DNA of 64,000 bases. Source: Triatoma infestans. Taxonomy: Eukaryota > Arthropoda > Insecta > Hemiptera > Reduviidae. The notes below the pieces were generated by a model. The model saw only the letters and a program-made list of their open reading frames with translations, was not told the DNA's origin and did not search any database. A program made the translations under genes and the position numbers. Of this stretch, positions 22,753 to 32,504 are shown piece by piece. Every line of letters begins with the position of its first letter. Within the stretch, counting starts at the first letter, position 1. Where the stretch lies: the NCBI GenBank assembly GCA_011037195.1, contig JAAEAF010003052.1:62001-126000 (forward strand), given 5' to 3'.

Positions 22753-23194
22753 TGTAATGGTACGCAAAGATAATGCAACCACAGCAGAGAGAAGAGAGGC
22801 CCTCTCTGGTTAACAGAGACTACTCTCTGACTTAGGCAGGCTAGAGTGGGAGAACCTGTGTATATAAGCCAGTGGGAATCTATCTAAAGGATCTATCATA
22901 TACAACCATACAACTGCACACCAGTCATCGCATCGTGTCATATTTCTACTCTCACCATTCATTCTATCATTTTCATTATAAAGTCCAGTGCAGTTAGTGT
23001 AAACTTAGCTACATTTTATATTAGTGTCAGCATATCTCGTTTATTTAATCAAACCTAATTTCTCTCCTCAACATGATGTAATGGTACCGCAAAGATAATG
23101 CGACCACAGCAGAGAGAAGAGAGGCTCTCTCTGTTTAACAGAGACTACTCTCGTCTCTCTGCTGTGGTTGCATTATCTTTTCGGCACCATTACA
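22753..23194 (+). mobile_element. LTR-2 copy with an extra inverted 5' end, inside the minisatellite (TSD TAGGG)
   Basis: The part 22753 to about 23073 matches the solo LTR at 32208-32504: TGTATATAAGCCAGTGGGAA, 'cattataaagtccagtgcag', 'tctctcctcaaca'. A second 5' end then follows (TGTAATGGTACCGCAAAGAT at 23077), and an inverted copy of it closes the element (GCTGTGGTTGCATTATCTTT to CCATTACA at 23194). The last 118 bp is thus a hairpin. TAGGG occurs on both sides (22748-22752 and 23195-23199), suggesting that the whole 442 bp inserted as one unit, though the repeat context weakens this. Confidence 0.78.
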
Positions 23195-23436
23195 TAGGGG
23201 ATAGGCTAGGAGATAGGATAGGATAGGAGTTGGGACAATATAGGGCATATGATAGGTTTGGGGATAGGTTAGGATAAAGTATAGGATAGGTGTAGGTGAT
23301 AGTATAGTAAGGATAGGGGATAGGTTATGATACGGGATAGGATAGGATAGGGAGCAGGATAGGGGATAGGATAGGTGACAGGATGGGAAAGCAGATAGGA
23401 TAGGACAGGAGAAGGGATAGGATCTGTTAGGGGATA
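23195..23436. repeat. GGATAG minisatellite, right block
   Basis: Same degenerate GGATAG array as at 22435-22752. A reading frame at 23269-23505 (-) is only the translation of this repeat. Confidence 0.9.
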
Positions 23437-23600
23437 CTTTTTCCCGAGAGAATTGATTTTAGATAGGTTGCAGGGGGCTGGAAGATCATGCTTACCTAAA
23501 AACACATTAAAGATTACTAAACATTTAGTAGTATCTAAAATCGTGTGAAACGCTCACACAACTTTCTCTCACTTTAATTGAGATAGTTATTGAACATTTT
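23437..23600 (-). mobile_element. Family A hairpin end, minus orientation
   Basis: GTGTGAAACGCTCACACAAC and TTTCTCTCACTTTAATTGAG near 23546-23580 match the inverted 3' terminus. The sequence before it is family A-like ('gagagaattgattttagata'). Confidence 0.5.
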
Positions 23601-23678
23601 TCTCCGACTTATCATTTTTACTATAAGTTGAGTTGTCTTCGATCTCATGTACCAATAGGAGAATCTAAACTTTATAAA

Positions 23679-23956
23679 ATGAAAAACACTTGAGTTTCCG
23701 GGTTGAGTGTTTTGCTATAAGCCGACGTTTCACCCTTATTGTAATGAGCCTCTTCAGGATTGTTACACCAGAAAGCTAATGGAGTAATGAACCTTGGTAG
23801 AGAAGGGGCGTGGTTTCCTTCATCCCCCTGGCAGATAATGGCGTTTGGACAGAGCCACGCCTCTTCTCTACCAAGGTTCATTGCAATATGGGCGAAACGT
23901 CGGTTTATAGCAAACAACTGACGCGGTCTCAACCAGGAAACTCCAGTGTTTTTCAT
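23679..23956. repeat. Foldback family G
   Basis: The outer arms GAAAAACACTTGAGTTTCCG (left) and GGAAACTCCAGTGTTTTTCA (right) pair. So do TATAAGCCGACGTTTCACCC with GGGCGAAACGTCGGTTTATA, and AATGAACCTTGGTAGAGAAG with its inverse near 23860-23880. The spacer is about 35 bp. The protein frames over it on both strands are by-products of the palindrome. Confidence 0.82.
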
Positions 23957-24164
23957 GAAAATGGCCGCAGGAAAAACAAAAAGATCTTAACAAAACATCT
24001 TTTTTTTTCTTTTTTTTTTTTTTTTTTGAAAGAATGTATAACCTCATCACACCGACAAAACTTCCTTTGAATGAATTTTTTCGGAAAAACGTTTAGCTGA
24101 AAACTGGTGTGTAATTTTAGTGAAATGGTTTTTTTGAGTTGTATTTTTTTTTTTTTATAATTAA

Positions 24165-25172
24165 GTTATGAAGAAATTTGGTGAGGATCGGTCAAGATAG
24201 AAACATTCAATTATTATGCCAACGTTTCGACAGAGTTTCCTGTCTTTATCAAGGCTTTAATCTAAAAAAAACAATACAATGAGGAACCACAATTCATTAA
24301 TAATATTGTAAAATGCAGAATAATATAAAATTAAAAAAATTAAATAAAAATAATATTGAACTTACATATAGAAAGTCGTGAAGATATGGAGAAAGAATTT
24401 TTAAACATACACATTTGTTACATAGCAGAAACATGAAAAAAGAAAATTAAAAAGTTACCAGTGTCTTTTTTTTAAATCATCTACAGAAATGTAGACGATT
24501 TCTGTAGATGATTTAAGACAAGACACTAGTAATTTTTAATTTTCTTTTTTATGTTTCTGCGATGTAACAAATGTGTGTGTGTTTCAAAGTTCCAGTCAAA
24601 ATTATTTCTTCACATCTTCACCTTTAACTATATATGTAAGTTCCATATTATTTTTATTTAAATACAATTTTTTGTTATTCTTATTCAATGCTTGTACATT
24701 ATTATTAATGTGTAACAGCAACCAAAGAAAGTAAAGAGAAGAGAAACGAACCCAACCACTCTCTCGAACTGGAGTGGGAGAAACATATATATATATAGCG
24801 ACGGACAGTCCAGATATATTGTTCGATACAGTTCAATATAGTTTCTCTATTGTACATCATCTCGCCAGTCACTTCGTGGCATTTTCATACCACTCTACCT
24901 CTTAACCATTCTCTATTGTAAAGTCCAGGCAGACTGTGTCTCTTTATTATTATACACAGTTAACCAGTGTTAACTCCGTCTTCATATTCCATCAACCAGA
25001 CCCAAATTCTTTCCACCTAACTCATCCATTATAAATGCATTGTGGTTCCTCATGGTATTGTTTTTTTTAGATTAAAGCCTTGATAAAGACAGGAAACTCT
25101 TCGAAACGTTGGCATAATTGAATGTTTCTTTCTTGACCGATCCTCCGCCAAAGTTCTTCATAGCTTAATTCA
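24165..25172. repeat. Large foldback family F, split by a solo LTR in its right arm
   Basis: The left arm starts 'gttatgaagaaatttggtga' and contains GGATCGGTCAAGATAGAAAC, CCAACGTTTCGACAGAGTTT and CTGTCTTTATCAAGGCTTTA. It runs to the centre near 24490 ('aaatcatctacagaaatgta'). The right arm repeats all of this inversely, ending 'tccgccaaagttcttcatagctt'. Without the 323-bp LTR at 24711-25033 the element is about 680 bp and nearly all stem. Confidence 0.85.
24711..25033 (+). mobile_element. Solo LTR (LTR-2-like), 323 bp, TSD AATG
   Basis: Starts TGTAACAGCAACC, ends CATCCATTATA, and is flanked by AATG at 24707-24710 and 25034-25037. It has a TATA-rich region (ACATATATATATATAGCGAC near 24783), 'ctattgtaaagtccaggcag' near 24933 and a pyrimidine-rich 3' end, parallel to 32208-32504. 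It interrupts the foldback F stem, so it arrived later. Confidence 0.82.
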
Positions 25173-25184
25173 TCAAAGGTCAAC

Positions 25185-25512
25185 AAATTCTTCTAAATGT
25201 TTTTGAATAATATTCTCGAAAATGGTTATAATGATTTTCTTGGAATAATAACGGCAAGATATAAATATTATCACTTTCATTTGTAAGATTTTCCAGGAAA
25301 AATTGATTTTAAACCTGTAGAGATGCTGTATTCTGAACTACAGAAATGCTTGTACAATATAATAAATGCCACGAGTAATACTTGTCTCCCAATGTTTGGG
25401 CAAATGAGTAAATTTGGAAGTTTAAAGATCATTAATCAAGTTTTTTGATTGTATCAATAGCTGTACGAGAGAAAGTCATGTGAATGATTTAAACGACATT
25501 TATTTTTTCTTT
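25185..25512 (+). mobile_element. Strongly diverged family A remnant
   Basis: 'attctcgaaaatggttataa' with 'gattttcttgg', 'aagattttccaggaaaaatt' and a terminal-like 'acgagagaaagtcatgtgaa' near 25466 are in family A order, with heavy change. Confidence 0.4.
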
Positions 25513-25517
25513 CCTAC

Positions 25518-26095
25518 TGTAGTGGAAGAAAGAAATGAAAGAAAATAATAGTTTTGAAAAATAGTTTACAATATTTTATAGTTTGAAAAATTTTGTTAAT
25601 ATTTTAAATGTATCTTAGTGCAGTGAAAGAGTCAGGTACTGTAAATTAAGGTCATTGCTATTAGGGAAACAAAGGCACACGAATCCGTTAAATTAATACA
25701 ATGCCACTTGGCTAACTGTTTTGTAACATGCAGAGTGGCATTCCTTCAGGACAGTCTGCATTCTGCTTTCAAAGCCAGAACATTTGCTTCAGGAATCGCT
25801 CTCTTAAACTCATGCCAGTGATAGAGATTTGCCTTTATTCTAGATAAACATCTGATTTATTAAAATACAGTTTTGTTGTAGACACCGAAGCAGAACACTT
25901 GTTTTTCGCTCTCTTAGCATCAGTGCTTATTAATAAGTTTATAATATCTTGCAAATAACTTGTAGTTATTATTTTATTATTTTATTTTTAGCTGTGGTGA
26001 CTACTTTCTTATTTCTGATACTTCTCTCTCTTAAACATATATACTTACAAGCCCTTTTACTAAACCGCTCGTGCTACACACTACCACTACTCTAC
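25518..26095 (+). mobile_element. LTR-4 copy (TGTAGTGG... family)
   Basis: Begins TGTAGTGGAAGAAAGAAATG and contains 'gtggcattccttcaggacag', GCTTCAGGAATCGCTCTCTT, 'gacaccgaagcagaacactt' and TTTCGCTCTCTTAGCATCAG. It ends near 'ctaaaccgctcgtgctacac'. Copies at 44740-45015 and 54037-54545 share these blocks. The tips TGTAG/CTACA and the absence of coding sequence suggest solo LTRs. No target duplication could be confirmed. Confidence 0.68.
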
Positions 26096-27289
26096 AATAC
26101 ATCATCACCGATCACAATTCACTACTTTTCACTAAATATACTCATTAATATAACACTTATAAAGAATTGCATAATCTCAAGTGATATATATGCGTGCTTG
26201 TAAATTTGTGAGTGTTTAACATTAAAGGATATTTCCGCGCGCACAAATATCACACACCCACACATGAATACATCATTCTTATATATATATATATACATTA
26301 TACATTTAGTCTGGTGATGTTACATGTGTGTGTGTAGGGAAAAACAGTGTATCCATAGTAGTATAAGCAAGGAAAGAGATGCTGTAGAGATGATTTAAAC
26401 ACATTTTTTTTCTTCTACAACTCCTCATGCCATAGGATAACCAGTATAGTATGTGTAACAACATGACCCAGACTACTGTTAGACATGTGGTATAAAACGA
26501 GAGAAGGAGAGAGTATATGCCCAGTGGCCAGCGTGTAGAAAAGCAAGTTTGCAAAAAGGAAGGGGCAGAAACAGAGAGAGAGATGGGTTTCTGGCTGGTG
26601 GTCACAATGCGCCACTCACCAGACAACCCAGAGTGCCCATATTAATAAAGTTATATATAAAAACATAAATAACTCGGGCAGTTAAGAGAGAGCAAGCGAG
26701 AGATGATATTGTGAGAAAGAAAGCCGACAAAAGGGGGGGAATTATGAGAGGAAGTTGTAGTAGCAGCATCTCTCTCTCTTTACTCCTCAACTATAGAAAC
26801 TTAACTTCCCTCTCTCTTACTCTCTCACTGTCTTTCTCCCATCCCCACCCCTTCATGCACTATCTCTCTTTCATTCAGTTCTCCCAGTTTCAGGTTTGGG
26901 GTTTTGCCCTTTTGTCGAGGGTTGCATAAATTATGTTTTTGTTGCCAAGTTAAACATACTCGGCAACAACTTTTTATACTAGTACATCTTCTATTTCCTA
27001 CTCTCATATCTTCTTCCTCATCTCTACCACTTTAAAAAAAAAAACAAAAAAAAAAAAAAAAAAACATTCATTTATATTTTGTTTCAGTTCAATAGTTATT
27101 CTTGATGATATTGTACAATAAAAAAAAAATCGAGACAAATTTTTTTAAAAATTATTAAATACCCCAATAGAATAATAAAAGCTTTTGTGTATTATAAATA
27201 GTCACACGGACGTTATAATAATGCAATTTTCGTAATTCTAATTGACAAATATCCCTTAAACTTGAATTCTTTTTACTGAAGGCATTTTA
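26096..27289. other. Stretch rich in GA/CT simple sequence, no supported gene
   Basis: Contains a (TA)n near 26279-26295 and long pyrimidine- and purine-rich runs at 26490-26590 and 26690-26870. The open frames on both strands at 26306-27007 overlap each other, have no recognised motif, and are most likely products of this biased composition. Confidence 0.5.
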
Positions 27290-28066
27290 ATATTAGAGGA
27301 TGCTGACGAAATTGCTATGCTAGCTGATTCTAGTTATGATGTTAACTCCCAATTTAAACAACTTGAAAAGTAATATGGGTGTAATAGGGTCCGAAGAGAG
27401 GGATCTAAAGAGAGAGAGAGAGAGAGAGAGATACAAAACTACAAATTACACAATTTAGAGTAGCGAGAGAATTTAGAATAGAATCAGTAATGAGGTTAGA
27501 AATTGGTTACTGACGCGTTGCAACTGCTGTATAAACTGTTCTAAAGACTGTCCCTTGCAGGCCTAGCGCAGATGTATATATGCAGAGTCTCCCAATCTAG
27601 TCTGGCCTGAATAGCGAGTAAGATTCTCAATTTTGTGTGTGCGTGTCTCTCTCTCTGTGCAATAGATCCATCTCTTCAGATCCTATTACATGGAAAAAAC
27701 GTAAAAGTTTTAAAATTATGTACAAGTTTAGGTTTTCGAAAAATAATAAACTTTTCTTAGAAGGATAAGAATTTGAATGAGTGAAAGAATACGTTTACTT
27801 TAGCATTCCTTTTCTAGTACTTCGTTATTTGTTCAGGCACAACGTAGTCATCATTTAGCACTTTCTTATAAATCTAAAGTACCTTCTTCGGAGGCGCATA
27901 ATAAAATATTTGATGCATTAGTAAAAATCTGTGATGGTGTATGGTGCTTCTAGCTGGAATTTGCGTTACATTGGTACTAGACAGAGTCTAGATTTCTTAC
28001 TTTAGAAGATTGCTCAAAAGATTAATTTATACATCTATTTTAAAGCCTATCTAGGTGTATGAGATA
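27290..28066 (+). pseudogene. LINE reverse-transcriptase fragment, left part, interrupted
   Basis: The frame DADEIAMLADSSYDVNSQFK, then QLEK, resembles the FADDIALLA...LEKYC block of EN/RT LINEs. It is cut at 27379 by a 311-bp TIR element and resumes at 27691 with KNNKLFLEG. After further frame breaks it has AQRSHHLALSYKSKVPSSEA and HNKIFDALVKICDGVWC (thumb region, normally K+FD++V...Y..EVWG). Stops occur throughout. The C-terminal part lies beyond a nested jockey at 28686-29330. Confidence 0.7.
27380..27690 (+). mobile_element. LTR/TIR element (LTR-3), 311 bp, inside the LINE
   Basis: The ends TGTAATAGGGTCCGAAGAGA and its imperfect inverse TCTCTTCAGATCCTATTACA form a terminal inverted repeat of about 28 bp. 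ATGG flanks it on both sides if one terminal base is assigned to the host. It contains (GA)n at 27412-27432, a TATA-like GTATATATGCAG near 27573, and TCTGGCCTGAATAG. A related sequence lies at 40980-41155. It has no coding capacity. Confidence 0.75.
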
Positions 28067-28680
28067 GAACTATGAAGTTCAACCAAATGCTCAAATCTCC
28101 AAAGATTCCAATCTCTATAATCCAGAATCCTCCCTAACATTCCATGAATATCGGTATTTTATTGGTTTTATTGGAATATTGGTTTTGTTCCTGACCGGTT
28201 TCGGACTTGCATCCATCGTCAAAGCAAATTCACCAAGTTCGTGTAGATTTCAACGAAATGTTTCAGTTAGACTCACACTTGTTGAATGTATATTGGTTCA
28301 TCATTCATCCATTTTACTCTCCAACCGATCCATACTCACTGATCTTAATATACCGTTCATTTCTCAAGTCGTCCAAACCCGTTACAGGAAATTCCATATT
28401 AACCTACAGACTCACATAAATCCTTTAGTTCAACGCCTATCTTCCCGAACACTTCCTAATAACTCTCCTAGACGTCTTAAAAGACAATGGCCTCGTGATC
28501 TCCTCTCAAGTGAAGAAAGTAAATAGTATTTTTTGTGTAGTTTTGGAGTGTGTTACCATTGGGTAGCTTCTCCAATCATTAGTATAGTATGTTCTTTGTA
28601 ATAATTGTTACTTATAGCGCTGTCGCGTGATTGTACCATAAATAAAGATTAAAAAAAAAATAAAAATAAAAAAAAATGCT
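28067..28680 (+). pseudogene. 5'-truncated jockey-type element nested in the LINE
   Basis: The frame T-K-C-S-N-L-Q-R-F-Q-S-L then ILP resembles the jockey thumb ('kiQrfQsk.lR'). A foldback-like patch, GACCGGTTTCGGACTTGCAT, lies near 28193. The C-terminus is clear in the 28179-28526 frame: SDLNIPFISQVVQTRYRKFH-like sequence, then SPRRLKRQWPRDLLSSEESK as the last residues (N-S-P-R-R). A 3' UTR, an AATAAAG signal near 28641 and an A-rich tail to about 28676 close the element. It has the same C-terminal motif as the element at 8886-10395, so both belong to one family. Confidence 0.75.
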
Positions 28681-28685
28681 CAGAC

Positions 28686-29330
28686 ACTGCTGAACCTGTT
28701 TTTTTTTGCTATCAGATTAGAAATAGAAAGATATTCAATGGCACGTGATGTGTTAAAAGTAGTCTTTGGCAATTTCAAGCGATTAAGTACTATGGACGAT
28801 CATAGGTTACCTAAGAAGTGCTTTAAAGCATTTCCAATCGCCATAATAAAGGTGCTAGTGAAAACAAATATAACTGAGTATCCCAAGTGGTGGAGTTATT
28901 AGGAAATACAGGGGTTGCTTCCAGGAATTCGACCATGACCGTTCAGAAATCGTAATACAAACGAGCATAAAATTAGCTCTAGAAATGCCGGAAAAAATAT
29001 CTTAAAGCTGAATATCTGGAAAACTCACGCATTCTACATGCAGCCGTTTTTATAATAACTCAATGTTAAGAAATGACCCTCAGCCACATCTATTATGGCA
29101 GGTTATCACTTTAAAAATAATATGCCAGTTCTTTCCAATCGGCCTGGCAGGAAAATATTTTGTGAATTTATCTGTTAATGGAAATAATCATATTACTCAT
29201 AGCAATGATATACGTAGGTATATGTGATCTTGAAACTGTAGAGGATATTGGACATTTGCTTTTAAAGTGTCCAAATAACTCTTCATGAAGGACAAAGAAC
29301 TGATTTCCATGAATATATCAAGCACTGAAA
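28686..29330 (+). pseudogene. LINE C-terminal fragment, right part of the interrupted copy
   Basis: The frame AIRLEIERYSMARDVLKVVF then GNFKRLSTMDDHRLPKKCF is the post-thumb region of the same LINE type as 20659-21634 (compare NDKLPKIWF there). YPKWW follows, and with stops a segment reads ILKL...DICF...C (29225-29290), a decayed Cys/His cluster of the 'etveHlLlkCP' type. Together with 27290-28066 it makes one old LINE into which a jockey later inserted. Confidence 0.68.
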
Positions 29331-29586
29331 ATATAATATGATTTTTTTTTTTTGCGAATCATGGAATAATAAAAAAATAGAACAATTTATATTATACACA
29401 CCAATATTTTGGACCAACAAATAAAATAAAATAACTGATTATAAATTATACATTAAATATTATAACTCTATATAGTATTATTATAATACTAGTCCAATTA
29501 AATATATAAAAAAAAATATAATATAATAATTAATTCAAACACATATGATTTTTTTTTGGCAATATTATTAAAATAATAAAATGTAG
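29331..29586. other. AT-rich flank
   Basis: AT-rich, near-simple sequence and no feature. Confidence 0.5.
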
Positions 29587-29840
29587 TTAGGGAAGGGCTC
29601 AGTGGTAGCGCGCTGGACTAGCAACGCGGAGATCACGGGTTCGAATCCAGCCGTGCTACCCTTAGATTTTCTCTTCCTAGGAGCCCCTACAGCTCACTGT
29701 CCGGTGATGGACAGTGTTGTCTGTAACGGGAGAACACTGTCCGGAGGCCGGCAGTGCACTGAGAAGGCTCCGGGCGCAAATAACCACAGATGTTGAGACG
29801 CCTTAAATATAATAAAAAAAAAAAAAAAAAAAAAAAAATG
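29587..29840 (+). mobile_element. tRNA-derived SINE (family D), best preserved copy, A-tail type
   Basis: The tRNA-like head has an A box GGCTCAGTGGTAGCGCGCTG and a B box GGGTTCGAATCC. The anticodon-loop position reads CTAGCAA (AGC), so an alanine-type origin is possible. The body reads TTTCTCTTCCTAGGAGCCCC, GGACAGTGTTGTCTGTAACG and GGAGGCCGGCAGTGCACTGA. It ends TTGAGACGCCTTAAAT followed by a run of about 28 A. Pol III boxes point to RNA polymerase III transcription. The acceptor stem does not pair, so it is not a functional tRNA. The frame across it is a shadow. Confidence 0.88.
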
Positions 29841-30035
29841 TAGTTAACTAGTTCGACTGTCTCCGTAAACGTTCGGCACACTTTCGGGATTGAAATGTTC
29901 CATTCACTCCCACTCTATACAATAAAAGTGTCGTTACGTGACATTCAGATTATTATCCTCCCATTAAACATTTTCAATGTTAAAAAAATTAAACATATTC
30001 CAAACAGGACATCAAAATGAACATAATATGAGATA

Positions 30036-30347
30036 GTTATTTTGGTTGGTTCCGCAGAGCAGAGAAAGCATCAAAGATATTTTCCGTGATAGCCTGTTTC
30101 TTTTTGTGGCCATCGACCAGGGTTTTGGACGTTCGCCCATCATCAGGATGTTTTTGTCAAAAACAGTGTGATAATATAGAATTGCACAGAGCAAATTCAG
30201 TTTGTGCCCTATGTATGTATAAACTGGATATGTTTTGTGCCAGTCCATGTTATCACATTGTTTTGTCACAAAACATCATGATGATGGGAGAACACCCAAA
30301 AAAAAGAAGCAGGCTATTACCGAAAATATCTCTGATAATATACGCTG
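30036..30347. repeat. Foldback family C, 312 bp, 13-bp TSD
   Basis: Starts GTTATTTTGGTTGGTTCCGC. Its left arm carries CATCGACCAGGGTTTTGGAC and CGTTCGCCCATCATCAGGAT. The right arm carries the inverse (CATCATGATGATGGGAGAAC). ATAATATGAGATA occurs at 30023-30035 and again at 30348-30360, an exact 13-bp target duplication. The open frames on both strands are palindrome shadows. Confidence 0.85.
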
Positions 30348-30964
30348 ATAATATGAGATATGATTCAGATAGACAAACTAGCATAATCTTACGAAACTTG
30401 TACTTATATAATGTGTTATATGTTAGATATAAGAGTCATTGTTGCTGTCATTGTTGAATTTTTTGTGTATAATATATTTTAATGATACAATAATTGCTGT
30501 CAAAATTGTATTTTAATTTTTACTTCACTCTAAATACAATATATAAAATTATAAATAAAACAAATACAAAATAGAAATAACCGCTGACTAAATTAAATAA
30601 ATAAAAATACTGAAGGCTTAGCTGCTCCTAATTCTATACTTGAAATGAAATCGACCATTCCTAGAAATAATTGCACAATAGTGTTAAGTTTAAAAAGACT
30701 AACAGAAGAAGAAATAGCTAACATATCACTTCCTGAAATCAATTTTATCAATAATTAAAATGCATCGAAAAAATATTTTTGTCCAAATTGATTTGGCCTA
30801 CAAGTTAAATCATCATACAGTTTACAAAAACAAAAAATCTTTTGAAACATTTCAAGAAAACGTAATTATAACTGGAAAACTCTGGAACATTCACAACGTA
30901 TACTCAAATTCATACTTTAAAAGCATTTTTCGTAATCTGAGAGCGATAAAACATATATCTCCGA
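30348..30964. other. AT-rich sequence, no supported gene
   Basis: Open frame 30760-30978 (+) is AT-driven and carries no recognised motif. Confidence 0.45.
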
Positions 30965-31770
30965 TGATAGATAGATAAGAAGATTTATTACAAATTTACA
31001 AATATGTACAATAATAATTAATAGAAGTTCCAATGTACAATAACATTATAACCTTCCTACAATGTTTGTATAGTGATTTTTGAGATAAGGCGAGGTACAT
31101 ATACAGGGAAAAAGAGGAAAAAATCCTGCAGCTTTAGGAAAAATATTACGAGAGGAAAATGGGGTGCGTTTCAATATTTTATGTCTGTAATGTATGGAGG
31201 GATCGTAGGAGGCTATTTCGCGGCAGAGTGGATTAAGATGACAGTCTAAAGTGGGGAGGAGTTTCAGAAGACGATTTTGGGTGAAGGAATAAACTGGGTT
31301 TACTGAAGATTTTACGTGAAGTAGGTCGATTTTGGTGTGTCGTGGTGAGTCAGTCGCAAGTCTTAGGAATTTGTTCTGGGTTATCTGAAGTTTTTTGATT
31401 TTGCTGTTACTAGTCAGGCTCCAGGCGGAGGAAGCGTAAAGTAACATAGGTCTGATGACTACTTTGTTCAGTAGGAGTTTGTTTTCTGTGTTGATTTTTC
31501 AGTCGCGTGACAGTAACGGGAAGGAGTAGTCTTATAGTCATTTTTCCAGAATTCACTTTGTCCTGTACGTGGGTTGTGAAGTTCAATTTGTTGTCCTGAG
31601 TTATTCCTAGGTACTTGACGTTGTTAGTCCAAAGGATCAAAGTATTGTTGTGTTTAATTTGTCTGATGATTATAGGTCTACGTTTAGTAAACAGTATGGC
31701 GTTTGTTTTGTCCTGATTTATTTTCATTTTCCATTTACTGTAGTATTTTGTCAGTTTGATATCTCTGATG
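30965..31770 (-). pseudogene. 5'-truncated jockey-type retrotransposon (RT C-terminal half)
   Basis: On the minus strand it reads LTKYYSKWKMKINQDKTNAI, then LFTKRRPIIIRQIKHNNTLI and VKYLGITQDNKLNFTTHVQD (31410-31760). A frameshift follows, then MLLYASSAWSLTSNSKIKKL and QITQNKFLRLATDSPRHTKI, then HLNPLCREIASYDPSIHYRH (31046-31447). These blocks match those of 50790-51840 one by one, so the two copies belong to the same family. An AATAAA poly(A) signal occurs near 30985 and the tail is TCTTATCTATCTATC-like. The YADD block is lost by 5' truncation. Confidence 0.85.
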
Positions 31771-32207
31771 AAAAGTCTGTTTAAAGAATTTAAAATTGCA
31801 AATATTTTCTCTTAGTAAAAAGAAAGTAAACACTGTCAACTTATAACACGCGGTGATTGAAATTGAAACAGAATTGAGAGCAAGAATGGCACTTGAACAC
31901 TTATTATATTTTGCAATTTCAGTGAGGGGGAGAGGAGAATTAATGGAGGGTAGCGTGACCGAGCAAAGAGTGAGGACGTGGTAACGTGATAAGAAACTAG
32001 ATTCTTTTTCTCTGGCGTAGGGCGAAAGAAAGTAAAAAAATGGGTTAAGTAGAACATATTATCCAAAGTTCAATCGAAAAGAGAATGTTTTTTTTTTTTT
32101 GCAATTCTGCACAACTTTTGCTTAGGGATAAAATAAATTTTTACGTTTCCCGCGGCTCTTGTTTTGTAATACACTAAATCTAAACGTTGGTCTTGCAATC
32201 AAGCTAG
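31771..32207. other. Unassigned sequence
   Basis: GA-rich in part (31920-32000). No gene or repeat copy is recognised. The 76-codon frame at 31836-32066 (-) has no motif I know. Confidence 0.45.
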
Positions 32208-32504
32208 TGTAATAGCAAGCAGAGAGAAGACAGGTCGTCTCTGACTCAATCAGGGACTCTCTGACTTAATCAGGCTAAAGTGGGAGAACCTGTGTATATA
32301 AGCCAGTGGGAATCTATCTAGAGCTATCTATCAGATTCAACCATACATCGCATAGTGTCATATCTCTACTCCCACCTTTTATTCTATCAGTTTCATTATA
32401 AAGACCAGTGCAGTTTGAGTAAACTTATAGCCACATTATAACAGTGTCTTCATATCTCGTTTATTCAATCAAACCCAATTTCTCTCTTCAACAACTCCAT
32501 TATA
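32208..32504 (+). mobile_element. Solo LTR (LTR-2), 297 bp, TSD CTAG
   Basis: Starts TGTAATAGCAAGCAGAGAGA, ends AACTCCATTATA, and is flanked by CTAG at 32204-32207 and 32505-32508. It contains GGAGAACCTGTGTATATAAG (a TATA box), 'cattataaagaccagtgcag' and TCATATCTCGTTTATTCAAT, matching 22753-23073. No internal coding region. Likely product of LTR-LTR recombination. Confidence 0.87.

Noticed and set aside
23269..23505. Pro/Tyr/Ser-rich repetitive protein on the minus strand
   Set aside because: It is a translation of the GGATAG minisatellite.
24186..24260. Family F motif as a hammerhead ribozyme
   Set aside because: The core reads TTGATAA instead of CUGANGA, lacking the invariant C3 and G8; only family C fits the core well enough to propose.
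26306..27007. Cluster of open frames on both strands as a possible coding exon
   Set aside because: Strong purine/pyrimidine strand bias creates overlapping frames on both strands; no splice-compatible or domain evidence.
29587..29660. A functional tRNA-Ala gene
   Set aside because: The A and B boxes are good, but the acceptor ends do not pair and the SINE body follows directly.
29602..29796. 64-codon frame over the SINE at 29587 as a conserved gene
   Set aside because: The frame is the SINE body; similar frames appear at other SINE copies only by shared DNA descent.
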